Made by a program: the position numbers and the translations under genes. Source: Candidatus Gastranaerophilales bacterium (GTDB lineage: Bacteria; Cyanobacteriota; Vampirovibrionia; Gastranaerophilales; Gastranaerophilaceae). From it: a stretch of DNA of 6,095 nucleotides. Each line of letters begins with the position of its first letter. Positions within the stretch are counted from its first letter, which is position 1. Below the pieces are notes generated by a model. It was given only the letters and a program-made list of their open reading frames with translations, made no database searches and had not been told where the DNA came from. Below are positions 1 to 6,035 of this stretch, in pieces. The stretch lies in contig JAJQHF010000017.1 in the NCBI GenBank assembly GCA_021199975.1, forward strand, positions 1-6,095, in the 5' to 3' direction.

Positions 1-5
1 TAACA

Positions 6-875
6 TCAGTTATTTTGTTTAACAAGATTGTACTCAAATTTTTCCCTCTCTTCTTCCGATAAACGGAATGAATGCTCCATTAATGGGAATTCACCGTTTT
101 TTACATCCTGATTGTATTCAGAAATTGCTTTTTTCATTATTTCTTTTATATTTGCATACTGTTTAACAAATTTAGGAACGCTGCCCCAGTACTTACCGAT
201 TAAATCATCAATAACAAGAACCTGTCCGCCGCAATATTTTCCGGCGCCTATTCCTATAGTCGGAACAGTTAAATTTTCGCTGATAAATTTTGCTGATTCT
301 TCGGGAACCATTTCCAAAACAATTGCAAATACTCCGCTTTCCTCCAATTTTTTAGCGTCTTGAAGCAATTTTACGGTATTTTCATAGGATTTTCCCTGTA
401 TAAAATATCCGCCAATTGTATTTATGTATTGAGGAGTAAAGCCTAAGTGACCAACAACATTAATTCCTGATTGCGTTAAATGTTTAATTTCATCAAGTAT
501 AAAATCCGAAGCGCCTTCTATTTTTACTGCATTAGCACCTGCACAAATAAGCTTTCCCGCATTTAATATTGTTTGTTCTTTTGATATATTAAATGAAAGA
601 AAAGGCATATCAGCTATAACGAAAGCTCTTTTTACCCCTCTTGAAACGGCTTTTGTAAAAGTAATCATATCTTCGACTGTAACATTTATGGTTGTGTCAT
701 ATCCCAATATTGTCATTCCGAGAGAATCTCCGATAAGAACAGAATCAATTCCGCATTCATCTATATATTTTGCGGTAGAATAATCATAAGCCGTCAGCAT
801 TGAGATTTTTTCATTATTATCCTTCATTTTTTGAAAGGTTTTGCGTGTGACGGGTTTTATATTATTTTTTTCCAT
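6..875 (-). CDS. panB: 3-methyl-2-oxobutanoate hydroxymethyltransferase (ketopantoate hydroxymethyltransferase)
   Basis: PanB transfers a one-carbon unit from 5,10-methylenetetrahydrofolate to 2-oxoisovalerate to make ketopantoate, the first committed step of cytoplasmic pantothenate and CoA synthesis. The 289-aa protein is slightly longer than the roughly 264-aa E. coli enzyme and collinear with it: LTAYDYS (27-33), the Mg-binding GDSLGM (49-54, Asp50) and ADMPF (88-92, Asp89), VKIEG (117-121), GHLGFTPQ (142-149), LEMVP (187-191) with Glu188 at the catalytic-base position, GIGAG (208-212) and EHSF (267-270). All expected catalytic residues appear intact. The start is supported by AAGGA at 885-889, 9 nt upstream. 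The gene begins inside the end of yvcK (14-nt overlap), implying co-transcription and probably translational coupling. The extra N-terminal residues and the charged tail after EHSF are unremarkable. The identity is secure. Confidence 0.97.
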   Translation of the reverse strand: MEKNNIKPVTRKTFQKMKDNNEKISMLTAYDYSTAKYIDECGIDSVLIGDSLGMTILGYDTTINVTVEDMITFTKAVSRGVKRAFVIADMPFLSFNISKEQTILNAGKLICAGANAVKIEGASDFILDEIKHLTQSGINVVGHLGFTPQYINTIGGYFIQGKSYENTVKLLQDAKKLEESGVFAIVLEMVPEESAKFISENLTVPTIGIGAGKYCGGQVLVIDDLIGKYWGSVPKFVKQYANIKEIMKKAISEYNQDVKNGEFPLMEHSFRLSEEEREKFEYNLVKQNN

Positions 876-2205
876 TTGAGTGTGTCCTTTTTTCTGATTT
901 ACGGTACCAATAATATATTACTCTTGCAAGTCTGCCGGGAGAGTGTCTTACAAAAGAAGAATGCCCGTCTTCATACCTTTTATCTTCAATAAGATTTTTT
1001 TGTACGACTTCTATTCCAAGTTTGTTAATTTCTTCTTTATCGACAATAACAGGTTCTGAACCTGCATTTTTATATGGTGCAAGCAGTTCAGAGGGTAAAT
1101 CATTATTTACAAGAACAGCATCCATTATTTTTTTATATCCGGCATGAGAAATAAGCGTTTTTACATGGTCTGAAACCTTAAAGCCGTCAGTTTCTCCGGG
1201 CTGGGTCATAATGTTACAAACATATATTTTTTTTGCCTTTGAGTCATTTACGGCTTTTGAAATATCTTTTATAAGTAAATTAGGAATAACACTTGTATAT
1301 AAACTTCCCGGCCCTAATATTATTAAATCCGCATCATGTATTGCCCAAATAACATCTTCCAAAGCCTTGCAATTATCAGGTTCAGAAAATAAATGTTTTA
1401 TCTTTTTGCCGGATTCCGGGATATTTGATTCTCCTTTTATGATTGAACCGTCGTCCATTTCCGCAACAAGCCGCATATCATCAAGAGTTGAAGGAAGTAC
1501 ACGTCCTCTTATTGACAGCACTTTAGAGGATTCTTTTACTGCTCTGTACATATCTCCTGTTATTGCACACATTGCGGTCAGGAATAAATTTCCGAAACTG
1601 TGACCTGATAAACCTTCACAATCTTTAAATCTGAATTGAAAAAGTTTTGCAACCAAATCTTCATCATCTGCAAGAGCCGCAATACAGCTTCTTATATCAC
1701 CGGGAGGAAGAACACCCAGTTCTTCTCTTAATTTTCCCGAACTTCCGCCGTCATCACCTACCGTAACAACAGCCGTTATGTTATTTGTTATTTTTTTAAT
1801 CCCTTTAAGCATGGTGGAAAGTCCGGTTCCGCCGCCTATTGCAACAATTTTCGGACCTCTGTTTAATTTTCTTCTTCTGTATAAATCTTCTAAAAGGGCA
1901 TGCCTGTTTCTGTCATTTTTTACATCTAAAATAGAATAATTGGTTTTAAGCCAGCCTGCAAAAAACAACAATGCACCTAAAACAATTAAAAACCAGCCGA
2001 ATATTTCGGAAGGAAGGATTCTTGTAATTTTAATAACCATATTAAGCAGTATGATTATCGGTTTTAAATTGTATATAATACAAAAGCCGATTGCCGCTAA
2101 AACAGCTCCGGTTATTAAAAGAAGAAACCATCTTTTAATTTCAAGTCCGGGAAGCAGCCATCCCGCATCCTTAGGTATTTTTAAGAATAGTTTACTTACT
2201 TTCAT
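862..2205 (-). CDS. yvcK: YvcK/CofD-like gluconeogenesis factor with N-terminal membrane anchor
   Basis: This 447-aa protein belongs to the CofD/YvcK (UPF0052) family. Bacillus YvcK binds UDP-sugars such as UDP-GlcNAc and is needed for growth on gluconeogenic carbon sources and for normal cell-wall synthesis. The family domain begins near residue 118: IGGGTGLS (123-130), VGDDGGSSG (149-157), PPGDIR (167-172), GHSFGNL (201-207), GPGSLYTSV (298-306) and TQPGET (334-339). About 115 residues precede it, containing two hydrophobic segments (about 26-46 and 68-86) and a basic stretch before the domain. That extension is missing from B. subtilis YvcK but resembles cyanobacterial homologues (from memory), so the domain is probably membrane-tethered and cytoplasmic. 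The start follows AAAAGGGG (2212-2219), which overlaps the pxpA stop. The gene lies 12 nt after pxpA and overlaps panB. It is unlikely to be true CofD, since no F420 genes are nearby and the YvcK-type motifs fit better. Confidence 0.93.
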   Translation of the reverse strand: MKVSKLFLKIPKDAGWLLPGLEIKRWFLLLITGAVLAAIGFCIIYNLKPIIILLNMVIKITRILPSEIFGWFLIVLGALLFFAGWLKTNYSILDVKNDRNRHALLEDLYRRRKLNRGPKIVAIGGGTGLSTMLKGIKKITNNITAVVTVGDDGGSSGKLREELGVLPPGDIRSCIAALADDEDLVAKLFQFRFKDCEGLSGHSFGNLFLTAMCAITGDMYRAVKESSKVLSIRGRVLPSTLDDMRLVAEMDDGSIIKGESNIPESGKKIKHLFSEPDNCKALEDVIWAIHDADLIILGPGSLYTSVIPNLLIKDISKAVNDSKAKKIYVCNIMTQPGETDGFKVSDHVKTLISHAGYKKIMDAVLVNNDLPSELLAPYKNAGSEPVIVDKEEINKLGIEVVQKNLIEDKRYEDGHSSFVRHSPGRLARVIYYWYRKSEKRTHSNGKK

Positions 2206-2217
2206 TTCCGACCCCTT

Positions 2218-2988
2218 TTATACCCATCCTGATGTTTGAGCTTTGTTATAATTAACTTGTGTAGGTGTAACTATTTCGTTGGCTTTTTGCAGCAACTGTA
2301 TTATATTTGGATTTTTTGTATCAAAGTGAATAGTGTCGCAGTTTACAGGCATGAAAATGCCGTTCCCCAATTTTATTTGAGAAGAAAATAAGATTGTTCT
2401 TATTCTATTTAGGGCATCATCGTTATTTATATAATTTTTTGAGTTCCAATCAACTTTAAAATCCTGAGTATAATATTTATCAACAAATACTTCTCTGTTA
2501 ACTACAATACCTGTTTCCGCAGAAACATTGCTCAGTATTTCATTATCAAGACAGGTATAATTAAGCCATTTGTCATATTTTTGTATTGCTTTTGCTATTG
2601 CAAGGGAAAAATCATAATTTTCACTTGCTGTTTTATACATTGCGCCGTGCGGTCTTACGTGATCTATTTGAAGGTTATATGATTTTGCAAATGCCGCCAA
2701 AGCACCTACTTGATATAATACGACGGCTTCAATCTCATCAACGGATAAATCCATTGGTCTGTAACCCAGCCCTTGTATGTCATTAAACCCTATATGTGCG
2801 CCTATTGTAAGGTTTTTTTCTTTACATTTTAATAAAAATTCTCTTATTAAAAGCGGGTCACCGGCATGAAATCCGCATGAAATGTTTACGGAACTTACAT
2901 AATCCAAAAGTTCTGTTTCCTTATCATTTTTGAAAATACCAAATCCCTGTGCTGCATCTATATTAAAATCTATATGTTCTGTCGGCAT
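2218..2988 (-). CDS. pxpA: LamB/YcsF family protein, 5-oxoprolinase subunit A-like (divergent)
   Basis: PxpA works with PxpB and PxpC in ATP-dependent opening of 5-oxoproline to glutamate, disposing of a spontaneous damage product of glutamine and glutamyl peptides. The 256-aa length is normal for the family. Recognisable blocks are NISCGFHAGDP (35-45), GAHIGFND (63-70), LYQVGALAAFA (91-101), RPHGAMY (112-118) and REVFVD (165-170). Two conserved regions deviate. The N-terminal signature, usually like DLNCDLGESFG, reads DFNIDAAQGFG (7-17), losing the acidic residue. The region usually like DSICVHGD is shortened to CDTIHFD (217-223). The enzymatic role is therefore less certain than family membership. 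No pxpB or pxpC is in the window, although partners could lie elsewhere. The start follows AAAGGGG (2994-3000). It is the first gene of the minus-strand operon, with yvcK 12 nt downstream. Confidence 0.85.
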   Translation of the reverse strand: MPTEHIDFNIDAAQGFGIFKNDKETELLDYVSSVNISCGFHAGDPLLIREFLLKCKEKNLTIGAHIGFNDIQGLGYRPMDLSVDEIEAVVLYQVGALAAFAKSYNLQIDHVRPHGAMYKTASENYDFSLAIAKAIQKYDKWLNYTCLDNEILSNVSAETGIVVNREVFVDKYYTQDFKVDWNSKNYINNDDALNRIRTILFSSQIKLGNGIFMPVNCDTIHFDTKNPNIIQLLQKANEIVTPTQVNYNKAQTSGWV

Positions 2989-3035
2989 AAAATCCCCTTT
3001 ACCAAAACTTTTTATATTTATAACTTAACTCATAT

Positions 3036-3064
3036 ATTATATATCAATATTGTATTTAGTCCAA
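3036..3064 (-). promoter_or_regulatory. Candidate sigma-70-type promoter for the pxpA-yvcK-panB operon
   Basis: Read on the minus strand, a perfect TATAAT (3041-3036) lies 17 nt downstream of TTGGAC (3064-3059). The -35 element shares only the TTG with consensus, while the -10 and spacing are ideal. Transcription would begin near 3029, leaving a leader of about 40 nt before the pxpA start. A second, weaker pair, TTGATA (3047-3042) and TATAAA (3022-3017), has a 19-nt spacer. The region is very AT-rich, so a chance TATAAT is possible. Confidence 0.5.
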
Positions 3065-3163
3065 TTGTTACAATAATAGGGCTCAATATTTTGACTTTCT
3101 TAATAAAAACATTAAATAAGAATTGAAATCCTCCAAACAGATGTATTGTTTATATGAAAAAAA

Positions 3164-3191
3164 TTGCATAATTTTGGTGTATAGGTATAAG
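3164..3191 (+). promoter_or_regulatory. Candidate promoter immediately upstream of fliJ
   Basis: TTGCAT (3164-3169) and TATAAG (3186-3191) are separated by 16 nt and resemble housekeeping -35 and -10 elements. The expected transcript start, near 3198, is only about 5 nt before the fliJ ATG, implying an almost leaderless mRNA, consistent with the lack of a Shine-Dalgarno sequence there. TTGACT at 3091-3096 is a stronger -35 but has no convincing -10 at proper spacing. I saw no sigma-28 (FliA-type) pattern. Confidence 0.4.
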
Positions 3192-3202
3192 ACTGCAAAC
3201 AA

Positions 3203-3661
3203 ATGCCATTTCGATACAGATTACAAAAAGTCCTTGATTTTAGAATAAGAAAAAAAGAAGAACAGCTCCAAGAGGTTATAAAAGCAAAGAATGAAGTTGA
3301 CAGAGTACAAGGGTTGGCAGATGAAAATAATCTTGAAATAGCAGGTGTTATAAAAATAATGAGAACGACCTCCGATTTCAGAATGATGGATTCATACGAT
3401 AAATACTTGAAACATTTATATGAAAAAGGAGAAGAATTAAAAAAACAGCTCCAAGAAGCAATAAGAATAATGGAGGAAGAAAAACAAAAACTGGTAGAAT
3501 GCGAAAAAGAAGTAAAAGTTTTGGAAAAGCACAAAGAAAAAGCGCTTGAGGCATACAAGGAAGAAGAAAAAAAAGCAGAAAACAAACAATTATCAGAGGT
3601 CGCAGTTCAAAAATATTTCCAAAAAACAAGGGCGAGAAAAGAAGAAGAAGGCGAAGACTGA
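3203..3661 (+). CDS. fliJ: Flagellar export protein FliJ
   Basis: FliJ is the small coiled-coil stalk of the flagellar type III export machine. It sits in the FliI ATPase ring, contacts FlhA and helps couple ATP hydrolysis and proton flow to export. At 152 aa it matches the usual size of about 147 aa. The N-terminus, FRYRLQKVLDFRIRKKEEQ (3-21), is the classic FliJ opening. The rest is almost entirely charged helix (Lys/Glu-rich, about 16-128) with heptad-like hydrophobic spacing and a break near residues 50-60, as expected for an antiparallel coiled coil. The ATG at 3203 is the only plausible start: an in-frame stop lies at 3188-3190 and the family motif begins at residue 3. No Shine-Dalgarno sequence precedes it. 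It heads a three-gene flagellar operon, with the next start 14 nt after its stop. fliF, fliG, fliH and fliI, its common neighbours, are not upstream; the divergent pxpA operon is there instead. Confidence 0.9.
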   Translation: MPFRYRLQKVLDFRIRKKEEQLQEVIKAKNEVDRVQGLADENNLEIAGVIKIMRTTSDFRMMDSYDKYLKHLYEKGEELKKQLQEAIRIMEEEKQKLVECEKEVKVLEKHKEKALEAYKEEEKKAENKQLSEVAVQKYFQKTRARKEEEGED

Positions 3662-3675
3662 AAAAAGGAAGAAAA

Positions 3676-4314
3676 ATGAAAGTAGATACTCAAACCAAAC
3701 AAAATGTGGAAAACAAAGAAGATATAGTTCAATTACAGCCTGAGGACGGCGAAATATTGACAGATGTTAATATGCCCTTTGCTGATTTCCTTTCACAACA
3801 GTTGGAAGGTGCTGAAAATTCTTTGTCTTTGAATAATTATTCAACAGGTATTGATTATGATTATAATTCGCTTTCAATGAACGCAGAGGATGCTTTGTTT
3901 TTTGTAAATCTTGCTAAAGAAGGTCAATTTTCGGTTGAAACCGCTCAAAACGGTGATTTTAAATCAATTATGCGATTAGAGGTTTCTCAAACTTATGTAA
4001 CTCAAAAAACAGTAGAAGTTACAAACCAATTAACCTCATTGATAGAAAAAGCTCAAACTACGCAAAAGCCTGTAAGAATTTCTTTTGATAATGATGTTTC
4101 CGTAGTATTAAAGGTAGATAAAGAAGGCAAAGTCAGTGCTGAATTTATCCCCGGTAATTCTGAAGTTGAAAGTTATTTGAGAAATAATATAGCATCCTTG
4201 AAACAAAGGTTTGACGAGCAAAATTTACCTTATAACGATTTGTTATACAGGCAGAGCGGCAGGCAAAGCAAAAACGGAAGTAATAAAGATAAGAAGGAGG
4301 GCAGTAATGCGTGA
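3676..4314 (+). CDS. Probable FliK-like flagellar hook-length control protein (short, divergent)
   Basis: This 212-aa protein has no signal peptide or membrane segment. The N-terminal two-thirds is acidic, Asn/Gln-rich and low in recognisable motifs. Residues about 133-192 (from PVRISF to NDLLYRQ) follow the pattern of the FliK C-terminal domain: a strand pair around SVVLKVDKEGKVSAEF, then ESYLRNNIASLKQRFDEQNL, matching the family's 'r..L...l..Lr..L...G' helix. A polar, basic tail follows. Genuine FliK measures hook length and switches export specificity through FlhB, and is typically about 400 aa, so this would be a compact version. Position supports the call: fliJ is just upstream, a rod/hook gene overlaps its end by 8 nt, and fliK commonly follows fliJ. 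The start is set by AAGGAAG (3665-3671). The function is inferred from a weak pattern plus context; another flagellar accessory protein is possible. Confidence 0.6.
   Translation: MKVDTQTKQNVENKEDIVQLQPEDGEILTDVNMPFADFLSQQLEGAENSLSLNNYSTGIDYDYNSLSMNAEDALFFVNLAKEGQFSVETAQNGDFKSIMRLEVSQTYVTQKTVEVTNQLTSLIEKAQTTQKPVRISFDNDVSVVLKVDKEGKVSAEFIPGNSEVESYLRNNIASLKQRFDEQNLPYNDLLYRQSGRQSKNGSNKDKKEGSNA
4294..4300 (+). promoter_or_regulatory. Strong Shine-Dalgarno setting the rod/hook gene start
   Basis: AAGGAGG lies 6 nt before the ATG at 4307. This fixes the start there rather than at an in-frame upstream ATG at 4211, whose extra 32 residues do not resemble the family. The site lies inside the end of the preceding gene. 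It is the best ribosome binding site in the window, consistent with an abundant structural product. Confidence 0.85.
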
Positions 4315-5143
4315 CGCATTTATTAATGCGATAAATACACAAATGTTGACAAGCCAATGGATAGCAACTGTTGCCGAAAATCTTAGTAATGCTTATACAC
4401 CGGGATATAGGGAAAAGAAATTTACGTTTAAGACATTTTTGGATGGTTCGGTTGCTGATACAAGATTGAGAAATGTAGGACAGGGCAAGTCAATGCCGGG
4501 TACCTCCGATTCTAATATATTTCTTGAAGGAAGCGGATATTTTGTTTTAAGAAATGACAAAGGCAGGATAGTATATACAAGATTGGGCGAATTTACATTT
4601 GACAATGAAGGGGTATACAGAAGTACCGACGGTCAGGCTGTTCAAGGCTATATACTAAATGATAAAGGTGAAATAATGAACGGCGCCAAAGCGGTTGATG
4701 CTGATTCTTTTGTAGATACGGCATTTGACGGCGGAGCGGCTTCTGTTCCCACTACCAATATAAAACTTTGGATTGACCCGAGTAACGGAAAATATTTGGG
4801 AAAATATGAAGAATATGAATTTAAAGATGACGGCATTTTATATGGAAAAGCAGACAGCGGAAAAGTTATGACTCCGCTATATAAAGTTGCGGTAATAAAT
4901 TTTCACAATCCGCAAATGTTATATGAAGTAAATGACGGTCAGTTTATTGAAACCGAAGAATCCGGTAAACCTGTTGTTGGAAGAGGAGAAGTTCGAGGCG
5001 GATTAATGGAACTCTCAAATGTAGATTTCGATGCAAACACTGCTTATTATCAGCAGGCTAATCTTCAGGTGGATATTGCTAATCAAATGATAAAATCATA
5101 CAAAGAATTACTTCAAAACGCAATTGAACTTATGAGCAGTTAA
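4307..5143 (+). CDS. Flagellar basal-body rod/hook protein, FlgE/FlgF/FlgG family
   Basis: This 278-aa axial flagellar protein would be exported by the type III apparatus and polymerise in the rod or hook. The N-terminal rod domain is clear: an amphipathic helix (1-22), then ENLSNAYTPGYREKK (24-38), the family's NNLANxxTxGYK signature. The central part has FLEGSGYFVLR (72-82), YTRLGEFTFDNEG (90-102) and a TDGQAVQGY turn (108-115), matching FlgG-type beta structure. VAVINFHNPQMLYEVNDGQF (194-213), ETEESG (215-220), and GGLMELSNVD (231-240) complete the FlgG-like C-terminal half. After SNVD the usual QRAYxxN motif is not evident and is replaced by an AYYQQANLQVDIANQMI stretch (246-262). Length favours FlgF or FlgG over FlgE, which is commonly above 400 aa, but the position after a FliK-like gene suits a hook gene, so I give no symbol. 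It overlaps the upstream gene by 8 nt and is followed by a terminator. Confidence 0.88.
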   Translation: MRDAFINAINTQMLTSQWIATVAENLSNAYTPGYREKKFTFKTFLDGSVADTRLRNVGQGKSMPGTSDSNIFLEGSGYFVLRNDKGRIVYTRLGEFTFDNEGVYRSTDGQAVQGYILNDKGEIMNGAKAVDADSFVDTAFDGGAASVPTTNIKLWIDPSNGKYLGKYEEYEFKDDGILYGKADSGKVMTPLYKVAVINFHNPQMLYEVNDGQFIETEESGKPVVGRGEVRGGLMELSNVDFDANTAYYQQANLQVDIANQMIKSYKELLQNAIELMSS

Positions 5144-5191
5144 TTTTTTATATGACAATACAATCTCGGAATGAGAAGTAACGATGTCAAT

Positions 5192-5223
5192 CAGCTCAGT
5201 TTTTAACAGAGCTGTTTTTTTTT
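5192..5223 (+). terminator. Rho-independent terminator of the flagellar operon
   Basis: CAGCTC (5192-5197) pairs perfectly with GAGCTG (5209-5214), followed directly by nine T residues (5215-5223). Inside, GTT and AAC (5199-5201, 5205-5207) can extend the stem past one A-A mismatch, leaving a TTT loop. It lies about 50 nt after the rod/hook gene stop and separates that operon from the last gene. Confidence 0.9.
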
Positions 5224-5227
5224 GTAC

Positions 5228-5267
5228 ATGAGTTTGATGAAAATTAAAATTTTTTTCGCAGACTCAT
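5228..5267. repeat. Imperfect inverted repeat (hairpin) between terminator and last gene
   Basis: ATGAGTTTG (5228-5236) pairs with CAGACTCAT (5259-5267) over 9 bp, including one G-U pair if transcribed. An inner GAAAA/TTTTC (5239-5243, 5253-5257) adds 5 bp, leaving a small AT-rich loop. No T-run follows the 3' arm on either strand, so it is not a standard terminator. It could be an operator, a leader structure for the downstream gene, or chance in AT-rich DNA. I found no convincing -35/-10 pair around it. Confidence 0.5.
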
Positions 5268-5303
5268 ATAGCAAAAAAAATTATGTCCGTTCTTTATATA
5301 ATT

Positions 5304-5308
5304 GAGGA
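5304..5308 (+). promoter_or_regulatory. Ribosome binding site favouring the 5313 start
   Basis: GAGGA ends 4 nt before the ATG at 5313. The in-frame ATG at 5283 is preceded only by an A-run. The first ten residues of the longer version add no recognisable domain. Confidence 0.6.
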
Positions 5309-5312
5309 TACC

Positions 5313-6035
5313 ATGTTAATTTCAAAAATAAACAGTATATTATCAGGCAATTACAGCAATAATATTGATGTAAATAATAATCGTGTGCAATCACAGGAAA
5401 AATATAATCCTGTAAATAATTGTCTAAAAATGTCTGAAATTCCTAGTGAGAAACTAAAAGCAAATTTTTTGCCCTCCTTCGGCAGATATAAAAAAGTCGG
5501 AGATGTTGAACTTGTTGACAGAAAAACGGGTAATAATGTAAAAGCCGCTTTAAAACGGGAAAAAATCGGTGATTATGTTATGTATAAGATTTTTAAAGGA
5601 AAAGAAGAAGAAGGATTTCTTGATTTAACTAATGTTTTATTTCCTGAGGGGGACTATGTAATAGCTGAACCTGATAATAATATTCCTAAAATACTTCATT
5701 TATGTTCTTTAAAAGGTGATAAATATTCCGGAATAGGTACGGCATTAGTTAGTGCTGCGGTAGATGAAAGCATTAAAATGGGCAAAGGCGGATGTTTATG
5801 GGCTGTTACGGAAAAGGGGTATGCAAAGGGACTTACTGATTACAGAAAAAATGAAAATCCTATACCTTTTTATTACAAGTTAGGATTTAAAACTGTTTCT
5901 CCAAAACTTGATGAAGATATAAAAAGATGTATTGAAACAAAAAAGTATAATCAGCTTCCTTATTCTTCAGTTATATTGCTGACCTCACAAGCTGCAAGAG
6001 AAAATTTTCCTGAAAAATATCATAAACTTTGTTAA
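5313..6035 (+). CDS. GNAT-like N-acetyltransferase family protein
   Basis: This 240-aa protein has a polar, Asn-rich N-terminal segment (about 1-35) and a GNAT-like C-terminal half. The acetyl-CoA-binding signature appears as KYSGIGTAL (137-145), equivalent to the family's Q/RxxGxG/A loop, followed by a helix (SAAVDESIKMG). Motif B appears as NPIPFYYKLGF (182-192), the typical 'AxxFYxKxGF' ending of GNAT folds. The middle region (about 55-115) looks like beta-rich sequence of unknown role. The substrate cannot be told. The start at 5313 is preferred for its GAGGA site; an alternative ATG at 5283 would add ten residues. There is no signal peptide or membrane segment. It stands alone after the flagellar operon terminator, so no pathway can be inferred from its neighbours. 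The style resembles lineage-specific proteins of gut Melainabacteria, from memory rather than a search. Confidence 0.72.
   Translation: MLISKINSILSGNYSNNIDVNNNRVQSQEKYNPVNNCLKMSEIPSEKLKANFLPSFGRYKKVGDVELVDRKTGNNVKAALKREKIGDYVMYKIFKGKEEEGFLDLTNVLFPEGDYVIAEPDNNIPKILHLCSLKGDKYSGIGTALVSAAVDESIKMGKGGCLWAVTEKGYAKGLTDYRKNENPIPFYYKLGFKTVSPKLDEDIKRCIETKKYNQLPYSSVILLTSQAARENFPEKYHKLC

Noticed and set aside
1211..1603. Open frame of 130 codons on the plus strand inside yvcK
   Set aside because: It lies wholly within the well-supported YvcK domain on the opposite strand and shows no protein motif or ribosome binding site of note.
3091..3119. TTGACT as a -35 element for a second fliJ promoter
   Set aside because: The sequences at 16-18 nt spacing (TAAATA, AAATAA) are poor -10 matches.
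3112..3585. Open frame of 157 codons on the minus strand opposite fliJ
   Set aside because: It is a Ser/Phe/Leu-rich antisense shadow of the Lys/Glu-rich FliJ coiled coil (TTT, TCT and CTT from AAA, AGA and AAG), with no family resemblance.
4211..4306. N-terminal extension of the rod/hook protein from an upstream ATG
   Set aside because: The AAGGAGG site 6 nt before 4307 and the canonical family N-terminus from that Met mark the true start; the extension overlaps the upstream gene by about 100 nt.
5297..5302. TATAAT just before the GNAT-like gene as a -10 element
   Set aside because: The -35 position falls in an A-run, and a transcript from it would start after the GAGGA ribosome binding site.
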